64,000 nt of DNA from CF-167 sp963695195 (GTDB taxonomy: Bacteria; Chloroflexota; Limnocylindria; QHBO01), in contig CAVOGE010000007.1 of NCBI GenBank assembly GCA_963695195.1, positions 1,803,268 to 1,867,267 of the forward strand, read 5' to 3'. Both the position numbers and the translations under genes were made by a program. Under the pieces are notes generated by a model, which made no database searches, was not told where the DNA came from, and saw nothing but the letters and a program-made list of their open reading frames with translations. This document shows positions 17,829 to 26,059 of the stretch, piece after piece (position 1 is the stretch's first letter; the number at the start of each line of letters is the position of its first letter).

Positions 17829-19127
17829 CTAATTGACTGAGAGCGCCTCACTCGTCAGCTCGTACGCCCCGCGATGGTCCCCCGTCTCCGCGCGAAGGGC
17901 GGCCCATTCGCGCAGGACTTCGCGTTTCCTGCCCGCTGAGTGCCCGCCGCGCGCGAGATCTGCCGCCGCGGCATACCGTCGCTCGGCACCAACGTTGTCT
18001 GCCGTACCCCGAAGCGCTCTCGCCTCGGTGAGCATGGCCGTCAGCTCCATACCCCGATTACCCGACGACCGGGCGAGGTCGATGGCGCGGTGGGCCAGTG
18101 ACGCTGCCTCCTGGTGCTGACCTCGAGCCAACGCGATCTGTGCCTCGGTATCGAGCACGGCCGACAGGAAGCGGTCGTCGCCGGCACGCTCGAATTCGTG
18201 TCGAGCTTCCGATGCGAGCTCGGCCGCCCGGTCGGAATTGCCGGTCGCGAGGTAGGCCAGGGCGAGCGTGTTCTCGATCTGCGCCGATTCGAACGCGGTG
18301 CCTGCCGATCGGAAGAGCGCAAGGCCCTGTGTGCCGGTCCGAATGGCGGCCTCCGTATCGCCGGTCTCCTGGTAACTGATCGCCAGGTTGAACAGGAACA
18401 TGGCGCGCCGCCGGTCGTCGAGGCCCTCAGCCAGCCCACGGGCGGTCTCGAGGAAGGTCAGCGAGCGCGCGTAGTCGCCAGTGCGCGATGCCACTGCTGC
18501 CAGCGCCATCAGCAGACGCATCTCGAAATCAGGATCCACCTTGAGCCCCGCACGGACCCGCTCGAGCAGCGAGGTCAGCAGGCTCTGCGCATCGGCCTCC
18601 TGGTCCGATAGATAGAGCCCGTAGGCCAGCCAGTAGCGGGCCAGCGCTTCATCCGCGACGCGCCCGTAGGCACCGAACAGGCGAGCCGCTTCCGCAGCAG
18701 CTGGCACCGCATCCCGACCGTTATCCAGGCGCACGAGCGCCTCCGCGCGGCCACGCAGGATCTCGGCTCGCCCCTGTTCGTCGGGAGCACCGTCGAGGAG
18801 ACGCAGGTACCCATCGGCCGCGGCCTGCCAGTCGCCAGCCGCCAGGGTCATGTCGACAGCCAGTCGACTCCAGGCGGGATTCAGTTCATCCAGGAAGTGG
18901 CTCGGGGCCAGGGAGAGCCGCTCGGCAAGGTACCGAAGGGCGACCATCGACGGACGCGCGATTCCGGTCTCGAGCGCGCTGACGTACGCCTTGGTGTAGC
19001 GATCGCCGGCGAGCTGCTGCTGCGTCAAACCGGCCCGCTTGCGCGCTTCGCGGATGCGGTCGCCGATCTGATGGGCGAGTGCCCTGTCGTCCGCGGTTGA
19101 TCGAGCGGCGGTCCGGGTGCGTGGCAT
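17829..19127 (-). CDS. XRE-family regulator with C-terminal TPR domain (RRNPP-like architecture)
   Basis: A 432-aa protein. The N-terminal Cro/C1-type helix-turn-helix (IREARKRAGLTQQQLAGDRY, then YVSALETGIARPS) spans about residues 20-70. A long array of helical TPR units follows to the C-terminus (e.g. FLFNLAISYQETGDTEAAI, NTLALAYLATGNSDRAAELA). This layout matches regulators that sense small peptides (RRNPP group), and also many orphan XRE-TPR proteins. The ATG at 19127 is 7 nt after a TATACT hexamer. A 12-codon ORF with a strong Shine-Dalgarno site lies divergently 172 bp away and is a candidate ligand gene. Confidence 0.85.
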   Translation of the reverse strand: MPRTRTAARSTADDRALAHQIGDRIREARKRAGLTQQQLAGDRYTKAYVSALETGIARPSMVALRYLAERLSLAPSHFLDELNPAWSRLAVDMTLAAGDWQAAADGYLRLLDGAPDEQGRAEILRGRAEALVRLDNGRDAVPAAAEAARLFGAYGRVADEALARYWLAYGLYLSDQEADAQSLLTSLLERVRAGLKVDPDFEMRLLMALAAVASRTGDYARSLTFLETARGLAEGLDDRRRAMFLFNLAISYQETGDTEAAIRTGTQGLALFRSAGTAFESAQIENTLALAYLATGNSDRAAELASEARHEFERAGDDRFLSAVLDTEAQIALARGQHQEAASLAHRAIDLARSSGNRGMELTAMLTEARALRGTADNVGAERRYAAAADLARGGHSAGRKREVLREWAALRAETGDHRGAYELTSEALSVN

Positions 19128-19134
19128 TGACCGG

Positions 19135-19140
19135 AGTATA
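19135..19140 (-). promoter_or_regulatory. -10 element TATACT before the XRE-TPR gene
   Basis: TATACT on the minus strand lies 7 nt before the ATG at 19127, close to the bacterial consensus and placed for a leaderless mRNA. No good -35 is visible. Confidence 0.5.
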
Positions 19141-19299
19141 CCGGCCTTGGCAAGCCCCATTTGACTTCGTGCGTCTCCGAAAGTACCCGGTCCGCGTTGA
19201 GGCACGAGTACCGATGGGCCATTGCCGACGCGACCTCCGGCGGCGAACTTCTCTCTGCGGCCGATATCCCCCCTGGGGATAGCCGCTGAGGAGATCAAG

Positions 19300-19338
19300 A
19301 TGCGCAACGGACACACCGGCGGCGGCTGGCCCTCCTAG
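19300..19338 (+). CDS. 12-codon micro-ORF, possible signalling or leader peptide
   Basis: ATG CGC AAC ... TAG encodes MRNGHTGGGWPS. It is preceded by GAGGAG (19288-19293) with a 6-nt spacer, one of the best Shine-Dalgarno sites in the window. A TTGACT (19161-19166) with TACCCG 17 bp on may be a weak upstream promoter, and a perfect 8-bp hairpin follows at 19371-19395. The peptide has no signal sequence. It lies divergent to the XRE-TPR regulator, the usual place for pheromone genes of RRNPP regulators; leaderless pheromones of this kind are known (the SIP peptide beside RopB). That this peptide is made or sensed is inference. It may also be a chance ORF. Confidence 0.4.
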   Translation: MRNGHTGGGWPS

Positions 19339-19370
19339 GGCCCGCGTCGCGTTCAGATTCGGGGGAACGG

Positions 19371-19395
19371 CACCGTGGGCAGCACGTCCACGGTG
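19371..19395 (+). terminator. perfect 8-bp hairpin after the micro-ORF
   Basis: CACCGTGG and CCACGGTG pair perfectly around a 9-nt loop, 32 bp after the micro-ORF stop and 25 bp before the end of the convergent ligD gene. It could stop transcripts from either side. No T-run follows. Confidence 0.45.
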
Positions 19396-19420
19396 TCGTC
19401 GCGTGCCGGGACGCATCCGG

Positions 19421-22075
19421 CTAGATGACCGGCAGATCCTGCAGGGTCAAAGGCGCGGGAGCAAATAGATCGCCCACGTCGGCCAGCCGCTGCACCAGGG
19501 TCGACACGGTCCATCTGTCCGGCTCAAGTGTCGGGTCGTCGAGCTCGGACCAGGCGATCGGCGTGGAGACGGGAGCCGAGACGGCCGGGCGCACCGAGTA
19601 GGGCGCCACCAGCGTCTTGTTGACGGCGTTCTGGGTGAAGTCGAGACGCGCCCTCCCTCCCCGATCGCGCTTCGACCACTCCCAGCTGACCAGCTCCGGC
19701 ACCATCTGGCCCACGGCACGGGATAACGACTCGACCCACCCTCGGGTCTGCTCGAAGGTGTAGCCGGGGCGAATGGGGATCCACACCTGGATGCCGCGCT
19801 TTCCCGTCACCTTGGGCAGACCGATGACTCCGAGGTGTTGGAGGGCGGTCCGGAAGAGGCGCGCCAGCACGAGCACCTCGTCAAAGCTGGTACCTGTTCC
19901 GGGGTCGATGTCGATCAGCGCGAACGTCGGCTCAGCGGGCGCAACGGTGCGGCTGGTCCACGGATGCAGCTCCACGGCAGCCTCCTGCGCGAGCCAGACC
20001 AGCGTCGCGACGCGATCAACGACCACATAGGTCTTCGGACCCTCGTGTCCGGCATATGACCAGCGCGAGACCCAGGTTGGTGCATGGCCCGGCAGGTCCT
20101 TCTGCCAGAAGCCGGGACGATCGATGCCGTTGGGGAACCGCTGAAGGGTCAGGCCGCGTCCGGCGAGGTGCGGCACCATCACCGCGCCGACCGCCGCGTA
20201 ATGGCGGATCAGGTCGCGCTTCGTCAATGGGGCGGCCCCACCCACACCGGGAAAGATGGGTTTGTCGAGGTTCGTGAGCCGGACTTCATGACCGGCCACC
20301 CGCCAGACCCCGTCGCCCTGCATCGAGTCGAGTTCTGCCAGTTCGTCGCCCGATGCAGGCACAATTTCGGATGCGGACGCTGGTGCGGGTGGCCGCTGCG
20401 CCGTCGCGGGTCGGGGTTCCATGGCGGGCGCGCGTGGTTGCGATTCCTCGCGCACGACGGCCATTGGATCGGCCCCGATCGCAATCCCCTTGAACACCGG
20501 ATGCCTCAGCACTCCGTCGGGCGTCCACTCGGCGAATTCGGCGCGAACTACGAGGCGCGGCTCGACCCAGCGAGCGTCCGGCGGTGATTCGGCGGGATCG
20601 ATCGGTGGCATCGCGGTTCGCAGCGACTGAAGCTCCGCCAGCAGACCGCGCGCCGCGGCTTGTGAGATCCCACTGCCGACCTGGCCAGCTCGTCGCAGGG
20701 CGCCCTCGTGGTTGACAGCGACGATGACGGAAGCAAGTTCGGCCGTGCTCCCCTGCCCGGGGAGCCATCCGACCACGACGAATTCCTGCTCGCGGCGCAG
20801 CTTCACCTTCAACCAGTCGCGAGATCGTCGCCCCGACTCGTATCGGGAGTCGCGGCGCTTCGCGACGATCCCCTCCAGATCCTGCGCCCTCGCAGCCTCC
20901 ATGAAGTCCCGCCCGTCTCCAATCACGTGCGACGAGAAACGAACAGCCACATGCGGGCGCAGCAGGTGGTGCAGTGCACGCTTCCGTTCCTCAAGCGGGA
21001 CTCCCAGGAGCGATTGGCCGTCCAGATGGAGAAGGTCGAAGACCATGTACACCAGCGGGATCGCTACCCGCTCGTCGGAAGAGAGGGGTGCCGAAGCACG
21101 AGTGCGGCGTCCAGTGGAGGCCTCCAGGCCACGCAAGCCGGTGCGCTCCTGCAGCAGTGAGAAGTCGGGGCGCCCATTGGCATCGAGCGCGACCACCTCG
21201 CCGTCCACCACAGCCTCGCGGGCGTCGATCCACGCGGCCGGACCAGCCAGGAATGGAAAGTAGCCGGCCGCATCGACGCGATTCCGTGTCCACAGGCGCG
21301 CGTTTCCATCGTGAATGACCGTCTCGACCCGATACCCGTCCCACTTGATCTCGAACAGCCATTCTGGATCGTCAAACGCGCCGGCCACCGGAGTGGCCAG
21401 CATCGGTGGTAGGAAGTCAGGCAACGGAGCCGGAACAGCACCCTCCAACGCGGACGGGTCGGTCTGCGAGGGGACGGGTGACATGAATCGCGCCGCCACC
21501 GCCGCTGCCACCTCGTCGTTTGTGCGTCCTGTCATGACGCTGGTGAGGTGGAGATCGGGGTCCCAGCCCACCGCGGCCGCTCCATCGCGCTTGTGAATCA
21601 GCAGCCACTGCCCCGGCTCGGACTTCGCGCCGAAGGCGTCACGCCGACCGCCCGTCTGCACGATGGTGAAGCGCCCGGCCAACCGCTCGCCTTGCAGGCG
21701 AAACTTGAGCTCGCCCGCCATCAGCCCGGCGGCGGGGTCATCGGTCTCCTCGGGCTCGAAGCGTCCCCAGTCCCACACGATCATGTCCCCGGCCCCGTAC
21801 TGACCGGGCGGGATGACACCCTCGAATGACAGGTATTCGATCGGATGGTCCTCCGTTCGCATCGCCATCCGTCGTTCGTCCGGATCGAGGGTCGGACCCC
21901 GCGGCAGCGCCCAACTGACCAGCACGCCACCGATCTCCAGCCGCAGGTCGTAGTGCAGGCGGCTTGCCCGGTGGCGCTGGACGACGAACCGGCCGGTCCC
22001 CTCCCCCACCGTTGCAGGCTCCGGCTCCGGGGTGCGTGCGAAGTCTCGCTTGGACCGATAGGCGTCGAGCGGCAT
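19421..22075 (-). CDS. ligD: multifunctional non-homologous end-joining DNA ligase LigD
   Basis: An 884-aa three-domain protein in the order phosphoesterase (about residues 20-175; FVVQRHRASRLHYDLRLE), ATP-dependent ligase (KWDGYR at 244-249 carrying the adenylated Lys; VVDGEVVALD; EGIVAKRRDSRY) and primase-polymerase (about 590-884; LTNLDKPIFPG, FALIDIDPGTGTSFDEVL). This is the Pseudomonas-type order. It repairs double-strand breaks together with Ku. No ku gene is in the window. It is convergent with the micro-ORF unit and 6 bp upstream of the HAD gene end. Confidence 0.97.
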   Translation of the reverse strand: MPLDAYRSKRDFARTPEPEPATVGEGTGRFVVQRHRASRLHYDLRLEIGGVLVSWALPRGPTLDPDERRMAMRTEDHPIEYLSFEGVIPPGQYGAGDMIVWDWGRFEPEETDDPAAGLMAGELKFRLQGERLAGRFTIVQTGGRRDAFGAKSEPGQWLLIHKRDGAAAVGWDPDLHLTSVMTGRTNDEVAAAVAARFMSPVPSQTDPSALEGAVPAPLPDFLPPMLATPVAGAFDDPEWLFEIKWDGYRVETVIHDGNARLWTRNRVDAAGYFPFLAGPAAWIDAREAVVDGEVVALDANGRPDFSLLQERTGLRGLEASTGRRTRASAPLSSDERVAIPLVYMVFDLLHLDGQSLLGVPLEERKRALHHLLRPHVAVRFSSHVIGDGRDFMEAARAQDLEGIVAKRRDSRYESGRRSRDWLKVKLRREQEFVVVGWLPGQGSTAELASVIVAVNHEGALRRAGQVGSGISQAAARGLLAELQSLRTAMPPIDPAESPPDARWVEPRLVVRAEFAEWTPDGVLRHPVFKGIAIGADPMAVVREESQPRAPAMEPRPATAQRPPAPASASEIVPASGDELAELDSMQGDGVWRVAGHEVRLTNLDKPIFPGVGGAAPLTKRDLIRHYAAVGAVMVPHLAGRGLTLQRFPNGIDRPGFWQKDLPGHAPTWVSRWSYAGHEGPKTYVVVDRVATLVWLAQEAAVELHPWTSRTVAPAEPTFALIDIDPGTGTSFDEVLVLARLFRTALQHLGVIGLPKVTGKRGIQVWIPIRPGYTFEQTRGWVESLSRAVGQMVPELVSWEWSKRDRGGRARLDFTQNAVNKTLVAPYSVRPAVSAPVSTPIAWSELDDPTLEPDRWTVSTLVQRLADVGDLFAPAPLTLQDLPVI

Positions 22076-22080
22076 GGGGG

Positions 22081-22746
22081 TCAGATCCCAAGCTCCGTCA
22101 GGGATCCGACGACCGCAGCGGCACCCGCCTCGCCCAGGGTCGCTTCATCGGCTACGCCGGACGTGACGCCGACGGCGATCATGCCGGCGGCCACCGCTGC
22201 ACGCATGTCCCAGGTCGCGTCACCGACGTACCAGCAATGATCGGGCGACACGGCCAACCGCGCCGCGGCGAGCAGCAGCAGGTCGGGCGCGGGCTTGGCG
22301 TGCAGCACGTGCGTCCCGTCGATCACCAGCGGCTCGCTCGCCAGCCCCAGCGCCGACACCGACGCAGTCACCTGCTCTCGTCGGCTGGACGTCGCGATGG
22401 CCCAGGGGGTACCGGCCAATTCCAGGTGCGCGAGGAGTTCATTCGCGCCGGGTAGTGGCATCGGTTCGGTGTTGAGGGCGGCATAGATCTCCCCGCACCG
22501 CGCATCGATCATCTCGTCGCGCCCGGTCGACAGGGCGACACCCGCGCCAGCGGCGACTTCGCGTGCCAGCCTCCGACCATCGGAGCCGATGAGGTCCGCG
22601 ATGGCTGCGCGGTCGGCGGTGATCCCCTCCTCCGCGAAGACCATCAGCCACGCCTGGATGCGAGTATCCACGGTATCGACCAGCGTTCCGTCGAGGTCGA
22701 AGATGACGGCAGCGGGACGCGCGAGGCCGGCGAGTGGCGTGGACAT
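22081..22746 (-). CDS. HAD-superfamily phosphatase (phosphoglycolate-phosphatase/beta-phosphoglucomutase type)
   Basis: A 221-aa HAD hydrolase. Motif I is FDLDGTLVDT near residue 18, motif II is the Ser/Thr in WAIATSS, motif III is the Lys in HAKPAPD, and motif IV is WYVGDATWDMRAA. The C1 cap is helical. The substrate cannot be assigned from sequence alone. The ATG at 22746 lies 6 nt after TATCGT. The gene is divergent from the aminotransferase gene with only 19 bp between start codons. Confidence 0.88.
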   Translation of the reverse strand: MSTPLAGLARPAAVIFDLDGTLVDTVDTRIQAWLMVFAEEGITADRAAIADLIGSDGRRLAREVAAGAGVALSTGRDEMIDARCGEIYAALNTEPMPLPGANELLAHLELAGTPWAIATSSRREQVTASVSALGLASEPLVIDGTHVLHAKPAPDLLLLAAARLAVSPDHCWYVGDATWDMRAAVAAGMIAVGVTSGVADEATLGEAGAAAVVGSLTELGI

Positions 22747-22751
22747 CGGTC

Positions 22752-22758
22752 TACGATA
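22752..22758. promoter_or_regulatory. overlapping divergent -10-like elements
   Basis: The 7-bp TACGATA reads as TACGAT on the plus strand (8 nt before the ATG at 22766) and TATCGT on the minus strand (6 nt before the ATG at 22746). The whole gap is 19 bp, so at least one transcript must be leaderless or start inside the other gene. Confidence 0.4.
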
Positions 22759-22765
22759 GCCCGCG

Positions 22766-23974
22766 ATGCCGTCTGAGTTCGCCCGCCACTGGACGCTCGA
22801 CCCGACGGTCACCTTTCTGAACCATGGCTCGTACGGAGCCGCACCACGCGACGTGCTCGCTGTACAGCAGGCCTGGCGGGATCGCATCGAGACCGAGCCG
22901 GTCCGCTTCTTCGATCACCTGGAGGCCGATCTCGACGAGGCGCGACGCGCCCTGGGTGCGTTTGTCGGCGCCGATCCTGATGACCTCGCCTTCGTGCCCA
23001 ATGCGACGGCTGGCATCAACGCTGTCCTGCGGTCGCTCCGCTTCCGAGCCGGCGACGAGCTGCTGACGACCGATCATGAGTACAACGCCGTTAAGAACGC
23101 GATGGAGTACATCGCCGAACGAGACGGTGCGCACGTGGTGATCGCGCCGGTCCCGTTCCCGGTCGATTCTCCCGAGCAGGTCGTCGCCGCCGTCCTCGCC
23201 GCCGTCACGCCTCGTACTCGCCTGGCCGTCCTCGATCACGTCACCTCTGCCACGGCATTGATCTTCCCGATCGAGCGGCTGACCGCCGAGCTCACACGGC
23301 GCGGCATCGACTCCCTGGTGGACGGCGCTCACGCTCCCGGCCAGCTGGCGCTCAGTGTTGAGCAGGTGGGGGCCACGTATTACGCGGCCAACCTCCACAA
23401 GTGGGTGTGCGCGCCAAAGGGAGCCGGCTTCCTCTGGGTCCGCCGGGATCGACAGACCGATATCCGGCCCCTGGCGATCAGCCACGGGGCGAACTCGCCG
23501 CGCACTGATCGCAGCCGGTTCCGCCTCGAATTCGACTGGACCGGAACCGCGGACCCATCTGCCTACCTGGCGGTGCCGTCGGCAATCAGCTTCGGTGAAA
23601 GGCTGCTCCCAGGGGGTTGGGATGCCCTCCGCGAGCGCAACCACGCGCTGGTGATGTCCGCTCGCTCGCTCGTCTGCGCAGCGGCAGGTGTAGCTGCCCC
23701 GGCCCCGGAGGCGATGATCGGCAGCATGGCCTCGATCCCGCTCCCAGCGGAGGGTGCGGGCGGGCAGGTCCAGGGTGTCGAACTGTACGGCGATCCGGTC
23801 CATGCTCATCTCCTCGCGCACCGCATCCAGACGATGGTCACGCCCTGGCCACAGCGGCCCGGCGGCGGCCCGTGGCGGAGGCTCGTGCGCATCAGCGCCG
23901 CGGCCTACAACGACCTGGGTCAGTACGAGCGCCTGGCGGCGGTCATGCCCGGAGCCATGGCGGTCGCGTCCTGA
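22766..23974 (+). CDS. class V aminotransferase (isopenicillin-N-epimerase/cysteine-desulfurase-like)
   Basis: A 402-aa PLP enzyme. It starts with TFLNHGSYGAAPRDV, typical of the isopenicillin-N-epimerase-like branch. It has VPNATAGINAVLRSL, the PLP-binding Asp in VDGAHAPGQL and the Schiff-base Lys in YAANLHKWVCAPKG. The C-terminal domain ends with VRISAAAYNDLGQYERLA. Members include L-cysteine lyases/desulfurases and ergothioneine EgtE-like enzymes, so the exact reaction is open. No iron-sulfur assembly genes are adjacent. Confidence 0.88.
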   Translation: MPSEFARHWTLDPTVTFLNHGSYGAAPRDVLAVQQAWRDRIETEPVRFFDHLEADLDEARRALGAFVGADPDDLAFVPNATAGINAVLRSLRFRAGDELLTTDHEYNAVKNAMEYIAERDGAHVVIAPVPFPVDSPEQVVAAVLAAVTPRTRLAVLDHVTSATALIFPIERLTAELTRRGIDSLVDGAHAPGQLALSVEQVGATYYAANLHKWVCAPKGAGFLWVRRDRQTDIRPLAISHGANSPRTDRSRFRLEFDWTGTADPSAYLAVPSAISFGERLLPGGWDALRERNHALVMSARSLVCAAAGVAAPAPEAMIGSMASIPLPAEGAGGQVQGVELYGDPVHAHLLAHRIQTMVTPWPQRPGGGPWRRLVRISAAAYNDLGQYERLAAVMPGAMAVAS

Positions 23975-24055
23975 GGCTGGCCGCTCGATCGCCCGTACCC
24001 CGGGGTACCTTGGGGTCATTCACCGTTGGACGCCGGAGCCAGCAGACTCTGTCCG

Positions 24056-24805
24056 ATGACTGTCCAAGCGACCGCCGGCGCCCAGCGCCGCCCCGGGGGA
24101 GGCGCCTCGTCGCGCCACCTGACCCGCACCGCCGACCTGGCCATGTCACTTTCCCGCTCGCTTGATGCTGCAGCGGGGCGCAGCGTTGGGCACGGCGTGC
24201 GGAGTTGCTTCCTGGCGATGCGTCTGGCGGAAGCCCTCGAGATGCCCGACCGCGAGCGGGCTTCGCTCTTCTACGCTTCGCTGTTGCACGACGCCGGGGA
24301 GGTGGCCGCGTTGCCGGGCCACGAGCGCATCGTTGCCCTGCGACGGCTGATGCCGCACCGCGGCACCCGCGAAGAGCGCCGTGCGGCCGAGCACGGGCGC
24401 GTGCGGCGCGGCGCCCAACTGGTGATGCGTGCGGGATTTGGTCCCGAGGTCGCGGTCACGATCATGTCGCTACGCGAGCGCTGGGACGGACGGGGCCTGC
24501 CATTTGCCCTGGCAGGCGAGGCGATTCCACTCGTTGCCCGCATCGTTGCCGTGGCGGAAGGACTCGATCACGCGGCGATGGACGCCGGGCCGCGAGGCGC
24601 TGAAACAACGCTGCATGCACGCAGTGGTGCCGAATACGACCCCGAGCTCACCGGGCTCATGCTGGCGCTGTGCGGGGGAGGGCTTCTCGAGGAGTGGGCC
24701 GAGGAAGGCCTCGAGGAGACGGTTCGCGACCTCGAGCCTTCATGGCTGGTGCGCATGGCCGACGACGATGACGCGATCCGCATCGGTGAGGCCCTTACAG
24801 CCTAG
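24056..24805 (+). CDS. HD-domain (HD-GYP-like) phosphohydrolase-type protein
   Basis: A 249-aa protein with an HD fold: the N-terminal GHGVRSCFLAMRLAEALEM, the HD pair in YASLLHDAGE, AAEHGRVRRGAQLV, and SLRERWDGRGLP in place of the usual HHE...DGxGYP. The pattern is close to HD-GYP cyclic-di-GMP phosphodiesterases, but the GYP signature reads GLP and the first metal ligands should be checked. It has no membrane or receiver domain. The gap upstream holds the 14-bp palindrome GTACCCCGGGGTAC (23995-24008). Confidence 0.78.
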   Translation: MTVQATAGAQRRPGGGASSRHLTRTADLAMSLSRSLDAAAGRSVGHGVRSCFLAMRLAEALEMPDRERASLFYASLLHDAGEVAALPGHERIVALRRLMPHRGTREERRAAEHGRVRRGAQLVMRAGFGPEVAVTIMSLRERWDGRGLPFALAGEAIPLVARIVAVAEGLDHAAMDAGPRGAETTLHARSGAEYDPELTGLMLALCGGGLLEEWAEEGLEETVRDLEPSWLVRMADDDDAIRIGEALTA

Positions 24806-24888
24806 GCCGCTCGACCAGCGCCATCTTCAGGGAAGATACGCGCAGTTGCTTGCGGACTATCCCTGGACGGCAACGGAGTGAACTGCGC

Positions 24889-25218
24889 ATGACATACAAC
24901 GATGAGACGGCGGAGCGGTTGCGCGTGGAGCTTCGGGAGATGCCCGGCATCACCGAGAAGAGCATGTTCGGCGGTGTCTCGTTCCTGCTCGCCGGCAACA
25001 TGGCGATCGGTGTCGTGGGAGACGACCTCTGCGTCCGGGTCGGCCCGGAGGTATTCGATGACGTCGTCGAGCTTCCCGGAGCCCGGACCATGGATTTCAC
25101 CGGGCGACCGATGAAGGGCTGGGTGTTCGTCTCCCCCGTCGGCTACGCCGATCAGCCTTCGTTCGAGGCCTGGGTCAAGCGAGGGACCCTCTACGCGCAA
25201 CGCCTGCCGCGCAAGTAG
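24889..25218 (+). CDS. TfoX N-terminal domain protein
   Basis: A 109-aa stand-alone TfoX-N domain: ELREMPGITEKSMFGGVSFLL, then MAIGVVGDDLCVRVG, then GRPMKGWVFV. TfoX/Sxy activates competence genes in Proteobacteria. Short single-domain forms in other phyla are of unknown function. GGAG lies about 10 nt before the ATG at 24889. It is the last protein gene before tRNA-Val, which is on the opposite strand. Confidence 0.85.
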   Translation: MTYNDETAERLRVELREMPGITEKSMFGGVSFLLAGNMAIGVVGDDLCVRVGPEVFDDVVELPGARTMDFTGRPMKGWVFVSPVGYADQPSFEAWVKRGTLYAQRLPRK

Positions 25219-25225
25219 GGGTGAG

Positions 25226-25302
25226 TGGTGGGCGACACTGGACTCGAACCAGTGACCTCTTGCATGTCAAGCAAGTGCTCTAACCAGCTGAGCTAGCCGC
25301 CC
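25226..25302 (-). tRNA. tRNA-Val (anticodon GAC), CCA encoded
   Basis: The reverse complement folds as a full cloverleaf: acceptor GGGCGGC with GTCGCCC (one G-U), D-arm GCTC/GAGC, anticodon stem CTTGC/GCAAG with loop TTGACAT (anticodon GAC), and T-arm ACTGG-TTCGAGT-CCAGT. The discriminator A and an encoded CCA follow. Total 77 nt. Confidence 0.97.
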
Positions 25303-25366
25303 GTCGGGAAGCGCATTCTGGCGCACGCGCCGACGCATGGCAACCGCGCCGCGCGAGGCGGCACGA

Positions 25367-25699
25367 CTACCAGTCGATCGTCTCGCAGGGTTCGTCGCCG
25401 AGCACCCAGGCGAGGTGCCCCGGCTGGATCTCCAGGTAGTCCCCCGCCTGGCCGATCAGCTCAGTCCCATCGTCCATCAGGTATCGAATGCGGCCGCCAA
25501 CGATGTACTCGCGGTGCTCCATCGGGCAGGAATTCGTGCCGGCCATGGGCTTGACGTACTGCTCCCAGCTCCAGCCGGGATGCAACACCGAACGCATCAC
25601 GGCGTTGTCGCCGATCTGGACGATGTCCGTCGTGCTCCCGTCGTCGGACGGGTACGACTCATCAGGTGCGCTGAAGCTGCGCCGCTCGATTCCGGCCAT
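25367..25699 (-). CDS. small cupin-domain protein
   Basis: A 110-aa single-domain cupin: LHPGWSWEQYVKPMAG, then EHREYIVGGRIRYLMDDG, then AGDYLEIQPGHLAWVLGDEP. The conserved second motif (G-D-Y-x5-PG-H) is present, while the first is degenerate in His content, so metal binding is uncertain. Similar proteins protect or sense small molecules. A TAGGGT lies 6 nt before the ATG. The gene sits between tRNA-Val and a small protein on the same strand. Confidence 0.78.
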   Translation of the reverse strand: MAGIERRSFSAPDESYPSDDGSTTDIVQIGDNAVMRSVLHPGWSWEQYVKPMAGTNSCPMEHREYIVGGRIRYLMDDGTELIGQAGDYLEIQPGHLAWVLGDEPCETIDW

Positions 25700-25705
25700 C
25701 GACCG

Positions 25706-25711
25706 ACCCTA
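25706..25711 (-). promoter_or_regulatory. -10-like TAGGGT before the cupin gene
   Basis: Minus-strand TAGGGT ends 6 nt before the ATG at 25699, consistent with a leaderless transcript of the cupin gene. It overlaps the last codons of the upstream gene. Confidence 0.4.
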
Positions 25712-25990
25712 CTGGCGCCAGTCGGTGGAGAAGCGGGTCACGCCGAGCACGCGCTGGATCTCGGCCCGATACCGGTGGCCGGACGGGTGTCGCTCGAGCC
25801 AACGCAGGTAGTCGGCATCGACCGTTGCCAGCTCCTCGATGGTCATGCCGATGTAGTGGCCAAAGTCCAGCCTCGTTGGATCGAAGGTCGTGGGGGCTTC
25901 GCCCGGGCCGACGGGGACCAGGCCGTCTTCTCGAACTCCCCTTGACTCCGAATCGTCCTGTCCTGCCACCGTCAGCGCCTCCACCTGCAT
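25709..25990 (-). CDS. small protein with DUF3820/exonuclease-X C-terminal-like motif
   Basis: A 93-aa protein. The core LDFGHYIGMTIEELATVDAD and then YLRWLERHPSGHRYRAEI resembles the small domain that follows the exonuclease in ExoX-like proteins and occurs alone in DUF3820 (pattern FGKYKGxxxxxxxxDxxYLxWL). The ATG at 25990 is preceded by a G-rich stretch that can act as a ribosome site. Function unknown. The gene ends 10 bp before the cupin gene. Confidence 0.6.
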   Translation of the reverse strand: MQVEALTVAGQDDSESRGVREDGLVPVGPGEAPTTFDPTRLDFGHYIGMTIEELATVDADYLRWLERHPSGHRYRAEIQRVLGVTRFSTDWRQ

Positions 25991-26059
25991 CTTCCGCCCC
26001 GATCGGCGCGATCGTACGCCGCGTCGGACAGCTCCGCAACGGGATTCACGCAGCATTCG

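Noticed and set aside
23995..24008. Perfect 14-bp palindrome GTACCCCGGGGTAC
   Set aside because: Too short and GC-rich to call an operator without a second site or a regulator; noted only.
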